From positions 480,723-544,722 of the forward strand of contig CACSIO010000001.1 of NCBI GenBank assembly GCA_902705865.1: 64,000 bases of DNA, written 5' to 3'. The notes beneath the pieces were generated by a model that made no database searches, was not told where the DNA came from, and saw nothing but the letters and a program-made list of their open reading frames with translations. Made by a program: the position numbers and the translations under genes. The stretch comes from BD1-7 clade bacterium. GTDB taxonomy: Bacteria > Pseudomonadota > Gammaproteobacteria > Pseudomonadales > DT-91. This document shows, one piece after another, positions 54,942 through 63,582 of the stretch (its first letter is position 1; every line of letters starts with the position of its first letter).

Positions 54942-56786
54942 ATGAATAAATATCCTTTATGGAAGTACTTGCTGGTACTTTTTGTGCTGGCGATCGGCAT
55001 CATATATTCAGCACCGAATTTATACCCGCCGGATCCTTCCGTGCAAATATCTGGCTCCAGCGGTGGCCAGATTTTGGGGCCGAATGTCGAGCGTAGCGCT
55101 GTAGATGCATTGAAAGCTGCCGGCATCGAACATAAATCGGTGGAGTTGGAGCAATCATCCATTCTGATTCGTTTGAATCATATGGATGATCAGTTGCGTG
55201 CGAAAAAAGTCGTCGAGCAAGCATTAAAGCATGATTATGTCGTTGCATTGAATTTGGCGCCAACGACACCCGAGTGGCTTGAAGCAATCGGCGCTGAGCC
55301 TATGAAGCTGGGTCTGGATTTGAGTGGCGGTGTTCACTTCTTGCTTGAGGTTGATACTAATTTTGCTATTCAGAAGCGCATCGATGGCTACCGCGGTGAA
55401 ATTCAAAAGTTACTTCGCGAAGAGCGTATCCGTGGTGTTATTACCGAACAAGCCTTGAAAGTTGTGGGTAAATTCAAAACAGAAGAGCTGCGTGATAAAG
55501 CCGTTGCTGTAGTCGCTAAGCAAAGCCGCGAACTCAGTGTTGCTGAACGAGAAGAAGGCGGCCAATATCTGGTTGAGTGGTACTTGAGTGAAGCCAAGGC
55601 TAAAGAAATCGCCAATCAGGCAGTGTCTCAAAACCTCACTGCATTGCGTAACCGGGTGAACGAGTTAGGTGTCTCTGAGCCACTGGTGCAGAAGCAAGGA
55701 ACAAACCGTATCGTTGTTGAGTTGCCGGGTATTCAGGATTCTGCGACCGCCAAACGAATTATTGGTAAGACGGCTAACTTGGAGTTCCGCCTCGAATCCA
55801 ATGGTAAGGGCCCAAGCCAAACGTTTGAATTTCGAAATGGAGACAGCCGTCGCCGTCAGGCCGCGTTAGAGCGTTCTGTCGTGATTACTGGTGATCAAGT
55901 TTCTACAGCAAGTACCAGCTTTGATGAAAACGGTCGAGCTCAAGTCAACATTACATTGGATAGCCGTGGCGGCCGTCAAATGCATGCAGCGACCAAAAAC
56001 AATATAGGTCGTGGCCTTGGCGTTTTGTTTATTGAGCGTAAATACAAGACGCGTACCGTCACTGCAGAAGACGGTAAGCAAGAGTTAGAGCGGATTCCTT
56101 ACTACGACAAGAAAATTATCAGCCTTGCTACGGTTCAGTCAGCGTTAGGTGTCCAGTTCCGTATTACGGGTCTCGATTCTCCACAAGAGGCGCGTGAACT
56201 TGCACTGTTATTGCGTGCGGGCGCATTGGTTGCCCCGGTAGACTTTGCTGAAGAACGTACAATTGGCCCATCGCTGGGTGAGCAGAATATTGCCAAGGGT
56301 ATCAATGCCGTAATGATTGGTATGGGGCTTGTGCTGATATTTATGTTTGCGTATTACAAGGTCTTTGGTCTTTTTGCCAACGTTGCTTTGGTGATGAACC
56401 TAGTTGTGCTGGTTGCAGTAATGTCGATCATTTCAGCGACGCTGACCTTGCCGGGTATTGCCGGTATCGTCTTGACGGTGGGTATGGCGGTTGATGCCAA
56501 CGTACTAATATTCGAGCGAATAAAAGAAGAAATCCGCAATGGGCTATCGCCGGCTCAGGCGATAGGCGCGGGTTACGATAGAGCGTTTGTTACCATCATG
56601 GATTCCAACATCACCACGCTGTTGGTGGCAATTATTCTCTATGCCATGGGTTCAGGGCCAATTAAGGGCTTCGCGGTAACATTGTCTATCGGTATTCTGA
56701 CTTCCATGTTTACCGCCATCATCGGCACACGAGCCTTGGTTAGTCTTGTGTATGGTAACCGTTCCATTAAGAAACTGGCGATTTGA
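54942..56786 (+). CDS. secD: Preprotein translocase subunit SecD
   Basis: The 614-residue RND-type protein has a first membrane helix (KYLLVLFVLAIGIIYSAPNLYPPDPSVQ), a large periplasmic P1 region with LGLDLSGGVHFLLEVD, and five C-terminal membrane helices with FAEERTIGPSLGEQNIAKG, GMAVDANVLIFERIKEEIRNG and DSNITTLLVAIILY. With SecF it uses the proton gradient to pull secreted proteins out of SecYEG. The ATG at 54942 has AGGA nine bases upstream. The usual yajC gene is not in front; purL is. secF starts two bases after the stop. Confidence 0.96.
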   Translation: MNKYPLWKYLLVLFVLAIGIIYSAPNLYPPDPSVQISGSSGGQILGPNVERSAVDALKAAGIEHKSVELEQSSILIRLNHMDDQLRAKKVVEQALKHDYVVALNLAPTTPEWLEAIGAEPMKLGLDLSGGVHFLLEVDTNFAIQKRIDGYRGEIQKLLREERIRGVITEQALKVVGKFKTEELRDKAVAVVAKQSRELSVAEREEGGQYLVEWYLSEAKAKEIANQAVSQNLTALRNRVNELGVSEPLVQKQGTNRIVVELPGIQDSATAKRIIGKTANLEFRLESNGKGPSQTFEFRNGDSRRRQAALERSVVITGDQVSTASTSFDENGRAQVNITLDSRGGRQMHAATKNNIGRGLGVLFIERKYKTRTVTAEDGKQELERIPYYDKKIISLATVQSALGVQFRITGLDSPQEARELALLLRAGALVAPVDFAEERTIGPSLGEQNIAKGINAVMIGMGLVLIFMFAYYKVFGLFANVALVMNLVVLVAVMSIISATLTLPGIAGIVLTVGMAVDANVLIFERIKEEIRNGLSPAQAIGAGYDRAFVTIMDSNITTLLVAIILYAMGSGPIKGFAVTLSIGILTSMFTAIIGTRALVSLVYGNRSIKKLAI

Positions 56787-56788
56787 TC

Positions 56789-57709
56789 ATGAAAAGTGAA
56801 AAAATATACAACTTTATGGGGCGCCGTTACATCGCCCTTGGATTGTCAGTTACCTTGTTGCTGGTTTCGATCGTATCCCTAGCTGTTCGTGGCTTGGATT
56901 TCGGTTTAGATTTCACCGGCGGTACGTTGATTGAGCTGGGATATCAAAAAGAAGCCAACCTTTCTCAGGTTCGTGAAGACCTAGAAGGTGCTGGTTACGA
57001 GAACGCGGTCGTACAGTTTTTTGGTGCGGATACCGATGTACTGGTTCGATTGCAAAGCGATGATCCTAAGCTCGGTGATAAGATATCCACCCTATTGCAG
57101 AAGGATAACCCGGGTGTTGAGCTGCGCCGAGTTGAGTTTGTCGGGCCTCAGGTGGGTGAAGAGCTGAAAGAGCAGGGCGGTTTAGCGATGTTGCTGGCGC
57201 TTGCAGTGGTATTGATTTATATCGCTATGCGATTCCAGTTTAAATTTGGTATTGGTGCAGTAGGAGCGTTGGTTCACGATGTGATCATTACATTGGGAGC
57301 GTTTTCGTTGTTTCAGTGGGAATTTGACTTGACGGTATTGGCGGCTGTACTGGCCGTTATCGGTTACTCGTTGAACGATACTATCGTTGTTTGTGACCGT
57401 ATTCGGGAAAACTTCCGTGATATGCGTAAAGGTGAATCTGTTGAGGTGATCAATGCATCACTGACACAGACTCTCAGCCGTACATTGATGACATCGATTA
57501 CCACGTTGATTGTGTTGATAGTGCTGTTTTTTGCTGGTGGTGAGATGATTAGCGGTTTTGCCGTTGCGTTGATTATCGGTGTGACGATCGGTACTTATTC
57601 ATCGATCTATGTGGCCGCGAACATTCTGCTGCTGATGCATGTCTCTCGTGAAGATCTGATTGTTGCGGTTGTTGAGAAGGAAGGTGAAGAGTTTGATGAG
57701 ATGCCTTAA
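56789..57709 (+). CDS. secF: Preprotein translocase subunit SecF
   Basis: The 306-residue partner of SecD has the N-terminal GLDFGLDFTGGTLIELGY motif, a periplasmic part of about 100 residues and the RND core with RRVEFVGPQVGEEL, GYSLNDTIVVCDRIRENF and TSITTLIVLIVLFFAGG. The ATG at 56789 is two bases past the secD stop, so the two are translationally coupled. A strong terminator follows. Confidence 0.97.
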   Translation: MKSEKIYNFMGRRYIALGLSVTLLLVSIVSLAVRGLDFGLDFTGGTLIELGYQKEANLSQVREDLEGAGYENAVVQFFGADTDVLVRLQSDDPKLGDKISTLLQKDNPGVELRRVEFVGPQVGEELKEQGGLAMLLALAVVLIYIAMRFQFKFGIGAVGALVHDVIITLGAFSLFQWEFDLTVLAAVLAVIGYSLNDTIVVCDRIRENFRDMRKGESVEVINASLTQTLSRTLMTSITTLIVLIVLFFAGGEMISGFAVALIIGVTIGTYSSIYVAANILLLMHVSREDLIVAVVEKEGEEFDEMP

Positions 57710-57733
57710 CAATGCAGCTTAATAGATCTCATT

Positions 57734-57760
57734 AAAAAGCCGGCTGATGCCGGCTTTTTT
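57734..57760. terminator. Bidirectional terminator between secF and pdxH
   Basis: AAAAAGCCGGC and GCCGGCTTTTTT flank TGAT, giving a G+C-rich stem with A and U runs on both sides. It serves both the rightward secDF and the leftward pdxH messages. Confidence 0.9.
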
Positions 57761-57805
57761 GTTTCTTGATGTTTGTTTCGTTGATTTTTTATAACGTTAT
57801 GGGTA

Positions 57806-58441
57806 TTAAGGGGCTAGTCGAGAAATGTCCCAGGTAGCATCTGAGCGTGTGTACAAGAAGCGATCATGCAAGCGGTGTTCACCGCCTTGCCAAAATTCCA
57901 TACTACTGACGTTGACGCGAAACCCACCCCAGAACGTGGGCAGTGGTACTTCATGGTTTTCGAATTTCATTTTCAGTTCAACGAACTTGGCTTCAAGCAG
58001 TTTTCGTGCCGATAGACGTTCACTCTGTTGGCTTGCCCATGCTGCCAGTTGGCTTTCCTTAGGACGTGAAGAGAAATATCGAAGCACTTCGTGTGTTGGT
58101 ACCCGCTCAGCAATGCCGGTTACGTGGACTTGTCTTTCTAGCATATGCCAGGGGAAGTGCAGGCTGATACGTGCGTTGTTTTGCAGCTGTTGGGCTTTTC
58201 GTGAACCCAGGTTGGTGTAAAAAACGAAGCCGTTTTTGTCGAAGTGTTTGAGTAATACGATGCGTTGGAAAGGTTGGCCGTCAGCATCGACGGTAGCGAT
58301 GGTCATCGCTGTTGGGTCGTTGATCTCGGCGTCAATAGCCTGTTTTAGCCAGTGCTCAAACAAACTTTCTGGGTGGTCAGGCAGATCATTGCGACGCAAG
58401 CCGCCCATGGTGTATTCGCGCCTGGCTTCTGAAAGATCCAT
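57806..58441 (-). CDS. pdxH: Pyridoxamine/pyridoxine 5'-phosphate oxidase
   Basis: The 211-residue FMN enzyme makes pyridoxal 5'-phosphate from PNP or PMP with oxygen. It has [20 protein letters not shown] at the start, then [49 protein letters not shown] and the C-terminal [25 protein letters not shown]. The ATG at 58441 ([11 protein letters not shown]) has AGGG eight bases upstream; a longer frame to 58492 is open but not family-like. It ends at the secF terminator, with the suhB stop 72 bases upstream of its start. Confidence 0.96.
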   Translation of the reverse strand: MDLSEARREYTMGGLRRNDLPDHPESLFEHWLKQAIDAEINDPTAMTIATVDADGQPFQRIVLLKHFDKNGFVFYTNLGSRKAQQLQNNARISLHFPWHMLERQVHVTGIAERVPTHEVLRYFSSRPKESQLAAWASQQSERLSARKLLEAKFVELKMKFENHEVPLPTFWGGFRVNVSSMEFWQGGEHRLHDRFLYTRSDATWDISRLAP

Positions 58442-58513
58442 AACAAAACCCTGGGTAGGACGTTGAGGCCACGCAGAGTATGTGTGGCCCACGGCAAATG
58501 GTGTTGCTTGATA

Positions 58514-59329
58514 TCAGGATGTGCTGGCCTGATCACCCATGATCGGTTGTACAGTTTGTAGTGTTGCCTTAAAGGCGCGAGGAGAGCCGCACACAATGTT
58601 GCCTGATTTCAGCATGTTGTTGCCGCCGTTGAAGTCGGCAACCAAGCCGCCGGCTTCCTGAATCATCAGAATGCCTGCTGCCATGTCCCAAGATTTTAGC
58701 CCCATTTCCCAAAATGCGTCGTAACGACCGGCTGCGACATAGGCCAGATCTAGAGATGCTGCGCCTGGACGACGAACGCCTGCGCTGCCTAGGGTCATGG
58801 TTTTGAGTATTTGCAGATATTTGTCCATCTCTTCTTCACTGCGGTCACCAAAAGGGATGCCAGTGCAGAATAGCGCGCTTTCTTTTTCATAGCTCTTACG
58901 TACACGCATGCGACGGCCGTTGACTTGAGCGCCTGCACCGCGTGATGCAGTGAATTCTTCGCGTTTAATCGGATCGTAAATAACACCGTGTTCGATACGG
59001 CCATCCTTGGTGCATGCAATGGATACCGCAAACTGTGGAATGCCACGGATAAAGTTTGTTGTTCCATCCAGAGGGTCGATGATCCAGGTGTATTCGGCGG
59101 TATCCGGATCGCCTAATGTTCCCATTTCTTCAGAGATAAACGCATGATCAGGGTAAGCTTTCTTCAAAACGTATATAATGGTGTCCTCTGCAGCCTTGTC
59201 GATTTCAGTGACAAAGTCGCTGGCGCTCTTGTTTTGAACTTCAAGCTGGTCAAGGTTTTCCATCGCCCTTTCAATCGTATCACCGGCTTTTCGTGCTGCA
59301 CGTAGTGCGATATTGACCATTGGATGCAT
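58514..59329 (-). CDS. suhB: Inositol-1-monophosphatase SuhB
   Basis: The 271-residue Mg2+ phosphatase has IDKAAEDTIIYVLKKAYPDHAFISEEMG (the first metal site Glu), IIDPLDGTTNFIRGIPQFAVSIAC, and WDMAAGILMIQEAGGLVADF near the end. E. coli SuhB also binds NusG/RNA polymerase as an rRNA antitermination factor. It is divergent from trmJ with a 122-base spacer, the common gammaproteobacterial layout, and lies upstream of pdxH on the same strand. Confidence 0.95.
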   Translation of the reverse strand: MHPMVNIALRAARKAGDTIERAMENLDQLEVQNKSASDFVTEIDKAAEDTIIYVLKKAYPDHAFISEEMGTLGDPDTAEYTWIIDPLDGTTNFIRGIPQFAVSIACTKDGRIEHGVIYDPIKREEFTASRGAGAQVNGRRMRVRKSYEKESALFCTGIPFGDRSEEEMDKYLQILKTMTLGSAGVRRPGAASLDLAYVAAGRYDAFWEMGLKSWDMAAGILMIQEAGGLVADFNGGNNMLKSGNIVCGSPRAFKATLQTVQPIMGDQASTS

Positions 59330-59451
59330 AGTATGACCTGCTCAGATGCGTTGCTGGGAAGAAAACGGGCCGATTATAGCGATTTTCGGGATTTTTGCAG
59401 CGGGTTAGACACAATAAGACTGAATTAATTGTTTATTTAAGGTAGGACAAA

Positions 59452-60234
59452 GTGGCTGAAAGCACAGCGCTGGATCGAATTCGAATCGTATTGGTAAACA
59501 CTACGCACCCCGGAAATATCGGTGGCGTGGCGCGAGCGATGAAAAACATGGGGCTGAATAAGCTGTATTTAGTGGAGCCGAAACGGTTCCCCGATGAGGA
59601 AGCGGTATGGCGCAGCGGTCATGCATCGGACGTGTTGGATGATGCCATCGTGACTCGCGACCTCGATGAGGCACTCGAAGGTTGTGGTCTGGTTATCGGG
59701 ACCAGCGCGCGCGAGCGGCGCATCCCTTGGCCATTGATGAATCCTCGCGAAGCGGCGGCCGAATGCATCAATGAAAAAGGTGATCACGATGTTGCCATCG
59801 TGTTTGGCCGCGAAGATCGGGGCTTAACCAACGAAGAGCTCCAAAAGTGCCATTTACATTTAAATATTCCGACGAATGATGAATACAGTTCGCTAAACCT
59901 AGCCGCAGCCGTTCAGGTTGTGGCTTATGAATTACGCATGACGGCGTTGGGTGATGGTCTCCCGTCAATGAAGGCGGATGTTGCCGATAAGCGTGAGTGG
60001 GATGTGAAACCTGCGAGTAGTGGCGCGATGGAGTTGTTTTTTGATCACCTGCAACAAGTGTTGGTTGATATCGAGTTCCTGGATCTGAACACACCTCGGC
60101 AAACTATGACGCGAATGCGCCGTTTGTTTAACCGAGTGCGAATGGATGAGATGGAGCTAGCGATGATGCGCGGTATTTTGCGCAACATTCAGCGGGTGAA
60201 GCAGCGAGCGGATAAAGCGCCAGAAAACGATTAG
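59452..60234 (+). CDS. trmJ: tRNA (Cm32/Um32) 2'-O-methyltransferase TrmJ
   Basis: The 260-residue SPOUT enzyme shows IRIVLVNTTHPGNIGGVARAMKNMGLNKLYLVEPKRFPDEEA, then VIGTSARERRIPWPLMNPREAA, VAIVFGREDRGLTNEELQKCH and LNIPTNDEYSSLNLAAAVQVVAYELRM. It methylates residue 32 of some tRNAs. The C-terminal helix region (LNTPRQTMTRMRRLFNRVRM) is typical of the longer proteobacterial form. The start is GTG at 59452 with AGGA six bases upstream. It lies before iscR; the cysE gene that sits between them in Pseudomonas is absent. Confidence 0.96.
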   Translation: MAESTALDRIRIVLVNTTHPGNIGGVARAMKNMGLNKLYLVEPKRFPDEEAVWRSGHASDVLDDAIVTRDLDEALEGCGLVIGTSARERRIPWPLMNPREAAAECINEKGDHDVAIVFGREDRGLTNEELQKCHLHLNIPTNDEYSSLNLAAAVQVVAYELRMTALGDGLPSMKADVADKREWDVKPASSGAMELFFDHLQQVLVDIEFLDLNTPRQTMTRMRRLFNRVRMDEMELAMMRGILRNIQRVKQRADKAPEND

Positions 60235-60290
60235 CGCCCAGAGGCGGTATTTGTGGTTTTTTCGATGTCTCAGTATAATGCCGCGCCCAT

Positions 60291-60348
60291 ATACCCGACT
60301 AAATTAGTCGGATATATTCTTGACTAAAATACTCGGGTATTAGATACT
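60291..60348 (+). promoter_or_regulatory. iscR promoter with two abutting type-1 IscR operators
   Basis: Two 25-bp sites, 60291-60315 and 60316-60340, touch end to end. Each fits the type-1 IscR pattern (ATA.., GACT, A+T core, AGTC or ACTC, GG.TAT): the first has ATACCCGACT and AGTCGGATAT halves, the second ATTCTTGACT and ACTCGGGTAT. Inside the second, TTGACT (60320-60325) and GATACT (60343-60348) with 17 bases between make a sigma-70 promoter. [2Fe-2S]-IscR should therefore repress the whole isc operon when cluster supply is enough. Confidence 0.8.
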
Positions 60349-60374
60349 CCGGTTACTTTCAACAGAGCCTCGTT

Positions 60375-60908
60375 ATGCGTTTAACTACTAAAGGACGATA
60401 CGCTGTCACTGCAATGCTGGATCTGGCAATTAACCAGGATCAGGGTCCCATTGCGTTAGCTGATATCTCGGCACGTCAGGAAATATCCTTGTCATACCTT
60501 GAGCAGTTATTTGCCAAGTTGCGCAAGCGTTCGTTAGTGGTCAGTGTGCGCGGTCCCGGCGGTGGTTACCGTTTGGGTAAAGACATCAATGAGATATTTG
60601 TTGCCGATATTATTGATGCGGTGGACGAAAATGTTGATGCAACCAGCTGTCACGGGAAGGGTGGCTGTCAAGATGGGGTTACATGTTTAACCCATCATCT
60701 GTGGTCTGATCTGAGTACACAGATTCATGGATTTCTTAGCAAGATCAGTCTGGCAAGTTTAATAGCTCGTAAAGAAGTTAAAGCCATCTCAGATCGCCAG
60801 CAGAAACTTGAGCTGGAAAAACAGCAAGGTGATATCGCAAACGATGATTCAGGCAGTCAAGATCTGAAGGCTGAACAGAAAAATATCGTAACCAGCGATG
60901 TGCATTAA
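60375..60908 (+). CDS. iscR: Fe-S cluster assembly regulator IscR
   Basis: The 177-residue Rrf2-family repressor has the winged helix ([49 protein letters not shown]) and the cluster ligands C92, C98, C104 and H107 in [19 protein letters not shown], the same numbering as E. coli. It senses [2Fe-2S] status and represses isc. The C-terminal 50 residues are Gln/Lys-rich and extend beyond the E. coli protein's core. It is the first gene behind the two IscR sites, 26 bases before iscS. Confidence 0.97.
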   Translation: MRLTTKGRYAVTAMLDLAINQDQGPIALADISARQEISLSYLEQLFAKLRKRSLVVSVRGPGGGYRLGKDINEIFVADIIDAVDENVDATSCHGKGGCQDGVTCLTHHLWSDLSTQIHGFLSKISLASLIARKEVKAISDRQQKLELEKQQGDIANDDSGSQDLKAEQKNIVTSDVH

Positions 60909-60934
60909 TCGAGATGATTGAGGTCGAGCATTCA

Positions 60935-62149
60935 ATGAAACTACCGATTTACTTTGACTATTCTGCAACAACACCGGTTGACCCGCGTGTCGCTGAAAAG
61001 ATGGTGGCGTGTCTGACCCCCGACGGAAACTTCGGTAATCCGGCGTCCCGTTCTCATGCCTTTGGTTGGAAAGCTGAGGAAGCGGTTGAAAACGCGCGTC
61101 AGCAGGTTGCTGATCTGATCAATGCCGACCCTCGTGAAATTGTCTGGACATCCGGTGCGACTGAGTCGGACAACTTAGCCATTAAAGGCGCGGCGAACTT
61201 CTATTCGAAGAAGGGTAAACACATTATTACTTCGCGTATTGAGCACAAAGCGGTACTTGATACGTGTCGTCAGCTTGAGCGTGAAGGGTTTGAAGTCACC
61301 TACCTAGATCCAGATTCTGACGGTATTATCTCGCCAGAATTAGTACGTGATGCAATTCGTGAAGACACCGTCTTGTTGTCATTGATGCACGTAAATAATG
61401 AAATTGGCGTGATCACTGATATCGCGGCAATTGGCGAAATTGCGCGTGAAAATAAAGTTATTTTCCACGTTGATGCGGCGCAGAGCTTCGGCAAACTGCC
61501 CATCGATATGGCCGAAAATAAAGTTGATTTGCTGTCGATTAGCGGTCACAAAATATATGGCCCGAAAGGTATTGGTGCACTTTACGTTCGTCGTAAGCCG
61601 CGTATTCGTCTTGAAGCACAAATGCACGGTGGCGGCCATGAACGTGGTATGCGTTCAGGTACTCTGGCGACGCACCAAATCGTTGGGTTAGGCGAAGCCG
61701 CTGCAGTGGCCAAGCAAGACATGCAGAAAGATACTGAGCATGCAATTGCACTGCGCGATCGTCTGTGGAATGGCGTTAAAGATATGGAGCAAGTACACGT
61801 TAATGGCTCTTTTGATCAGCGCATTGCCAGCAATCTAAATATCAGCTTCGCGTTTGTCGAAGGTGAGTCATTGATCATGTCATTAAAAGACCTAGCTGTT
61901 TCATCCGGCTCTGCGTGTACGTCGGCAAGTCTTGAGCCTTCATACGTATTGCGCGCTTTAGGCTTAAGTGACGAGCTGGCACATAGTTCGATTCGCTTCA
62001 GCTTTGGTCGTTTCTCAACGGAAGAGGAAGTGGATTACGCGATTGAAAAGATTCATACCGCGGTCAGTAAATTACGTGAGTTGTCGCCTCTTTGGGATAT
62101 GTACAAAGATGGCATTGATCTGAATTCAGTAGAGTGGGCGGCCCACTAA
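60935..62149 (+). CDS. iscS: Cysteine desulphurase IscS
   Basis: The 404-residue PLP enzyme removes sulphur from cysteine as an enzyme-bound persulphide for IscU and tRNA thiolation. It has the family length. Motifs: [47 protein letters not shown], the PLP lysine in [12 protein letters not shown] and the catalytic Cys in [21 protein letters not shown]. The ATG at 60935 ([10 protein letters not shown]) is the family start; seven more codons are open upstream. It is followed by iscU 26 bases later. Confidence 0.98.
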   Translation: MKLPIYFDYSATTPVDPRVAEKMVACLTPDGNFGNPASRSHAFGWKAEEAVENARQQVADLINADPREIVWTSGATESDNLAIKGAANFYSKKGKHIITSRIEHKAVLDTCRQLEREGFEVTYLDPDSDGIISPELVRDAIREDTVLLSLMHVNNEIGVITDIAAIGEIARENKVIFHVDAAQSFGKLPIDMAENKVDLLSISGHKIYGPKGIGALYVRRKPRIRLEAQMHGGGHERGMRSGTLATHQIVGLGEAAAVAKQDMQKDTEHAIALRDRLWNGVKDMEQVHVNGSFDQRIASNLNISFAFVEGESLIMSLKDLAVSSGSACTSASLEPSYVLRALGLSDELAHSSIRFSFGRFSTEEEVDYAIEKIHTAVSKLRELSPLWDMYKDGIDLNSVEWAAH

Positions 62150-62175
62150 CGCGGGCTGCGTCGAGGAGAGATATC

Positions 62176-62553
62176 ATGGCATATAGCGATAAAGTAATGG
62201 ACCATTATGAGAACCCTCGTAACGTGGGTTCCATGGATTCCGGTGACAAGCACGTTGGCACCGGTATGGTTGGTGCACCCGCCTGTGGTGACGTCATGCG
62301 TTTGCAAATCAAGGTAAATGATGACGGTGTTATTGAGGACGCCAAGTTTAAAACCTACGGTTGCGGTTCGGCGATTGCATCCAGCTCATTGCTGACCGAG
62401 TGGGTCAAGGGCAAGACCCTTGATGAAGCACAAGAAATTAAGAATACCGAAATTGCTGAAGAGCTGGCCCTGCCGCCAGTAAAGGTACATTGTTCGGTTC
62501 TTGCTGAAGATGCTATCAAAGCGGCGATCAGCGATTTGAAAGAAAAACAGTAA
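62176..62553 (+). CDS. iscU: Fe-S scaffold protein IscU
   Basis: The 125-residue scaffold has the three ligand cysteines in GAPACGDVMRL, TYGCGSAIASSSLLTEWV and PPVKVHCSVLAEDAIKAAI. It receives sulphur from IscS and builds [2Fe-2S] clusters, which the HscA/HscB pair then releases. The LPPVK motif that HscA binds is present. The ATG at 62176 follows GAGGAG; a longer frame to 62134 overlaps iscS and is not real. iscA starts 17 bases after the stop. Confidence 0.98.
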   Translation: MAYSDKVMDHYENPRNVGSMDSGDKHVGTGMVGAPACGDVMRLQIKVNDDGVIEDAKFKTYGCGSAIASSSLLTEWVKGKTLDEAQEIKNTEIAEELALPPVKVHCSVLAEDAIKAAISDLKEKQ

Positions 62554-62570
62554 ACGGGAATCGCTGAGTT

Positions 62571-62894
62571 ATGGCTATTTCATTGACCGAAGCAGCAGCA
62601 GCACATGTTAGAAAACACTTGGTGCAGCGTGGTGAGGGTTCAGGTATTCGTCTGGGCGTAAAAACCACCGGCTGTTCGGGTATGGCATACGTGTTAGAAT
62701 ATGTCGATGAACCTGCTGCGGAAGATACTGCATTTGAAGGGCATGGCGTCACCTTGTTTATTGACCCTAAAAGCCTGGTTTACCTCGACGGTACTGAATT
62801 GGATTTTGTGAAAGAAGGTCTGAATGAAGGTTTTCAGTTCAACAATCCAAATGTATCTGGCGAATGCGGTTGTGGCGAAAGTTTTACTGTTTGA
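62571..62894 (+). CDS. iscA: A-type Fe-S carrier IscA
   Basis: The 107-residue protein has the A-type cysteines in [11 protein letters not shown] and GECGCGESF (one in the first, two in the second motif). It carries iron or clusters to target proteins. It lies between iscU and a two-hairpin spacer before hscB. Confidence 0.97.
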   Translation: MAISLTEAAAAHVRKHLVQRGEGSGIRLGVKTTGCSGMAYVLEYVDEPAAEDTAFEGHGVTLFIDPKSLVYLDGTELDFVKEGLNEGFQFNNPNVSGECGCGESFTV

Positions 62895-62897
62895 TTT

Positions 62898-62942
62898 AAA
62901 CTGAATTAAATTCAGTTTCAGGGCGATCAATGATCGCCTTTT
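62898..62942 (+). terminator. Two hairpins between iscA and hscB
   Basis: The first (62898-62918) is AAACTGAATT and AATTCAGTTT around one A. The second (62922-62938) pairs GGCGAT with ATCGCC around CAATG and is followed by TTTTG. They may end part of the messages after iscA, lowering hscBA expression, as partial termination within isc operons is known in E. coli. This is inference. Confidence 0.55.
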
Positions 62943-63061
62943 GTCTATCTGAAGGCCTCATCTGAACTGACTGATATTGGATAGTCGCATCGACACATCG
63001 CTGTTGGATGTTGTTGTCTTATTCGTTGTTATCTTCAGCGTTCCGTAAAGAGTATAGAGTT

Positions 63062-63577
63062 TTGCATACCTCACAGAGCTATTTCGAGTTATTCGGCCTA
63101 TCTGCGCAATATGACATCGATGAAGATGCATTGTCAGTAACCTATCTCAAATTACAGCGGCAGTTCCATCCGGATAAATTTGCAGCGGCGACAGCGCAGC
63201 AGCAGCGTGTGGCACTGCAATTTGCAACGACCATCAACGAAGCCTACGAATGTCTCAAGCACCCGGTGCAGCGCGCTGAGTACTTGATGAAGCAAGCAGG
63301 GCATGATCACGAAGAGCATACTATGCAGTCTGATGGTGCGTTTTTGTTCCAGCAGATGGAGTGGCGTGAAGCGCTTGAAATGGCGTCGAATTCGACAGCA
63401 CTCGAAAGTATTGTTGCTGAAACCCAGGGAGCGTTGGAGCAATATCAACGGGGTTTTGATCAGGCGTTTAGTCTTCAGGATTATCAGACTGCGCAGCTGA
63501 ATATTGATAAAATGCAGTTCGTTTACAAATTTAGTGCTGAGCTGCAGCAAAAAGCCGATTCAATTACGGAAGCCTAA
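63062..63577 (+). CDS. hscB: Co-chaperone HscB
   Basis: The 171-residue J-domain protein matches the E. coli length if translation starts at TTG 63062 (MHTSQSYFELFGLS). The J domain has QFHPDKFAAA (HPD). The C-terminal helices bind IscU and pass it to HscA. An ATG at 63008 would add 18 residues with no family match; neither start has a strong ribosome site (AAAGAG lies before the TTG). It is five bases before hscA. Confidence 0.9.
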   Translation: MHTSQSYFELFGLSAQYDIDEDALSVTYLKLQRQFHPDKFAAATAQQQRVALQFATTINEAYECLKHPVQRAEYLMKQAGHDHEEHTMQSDGAFLFQQMEWREALEMASNSTALESIVAETQGALEQYQRGFDQAFSLQDYQTAQLNIDKMQFVYKFSAELQQKADSITEA

Positions 63578-63582
63578 GCTTT

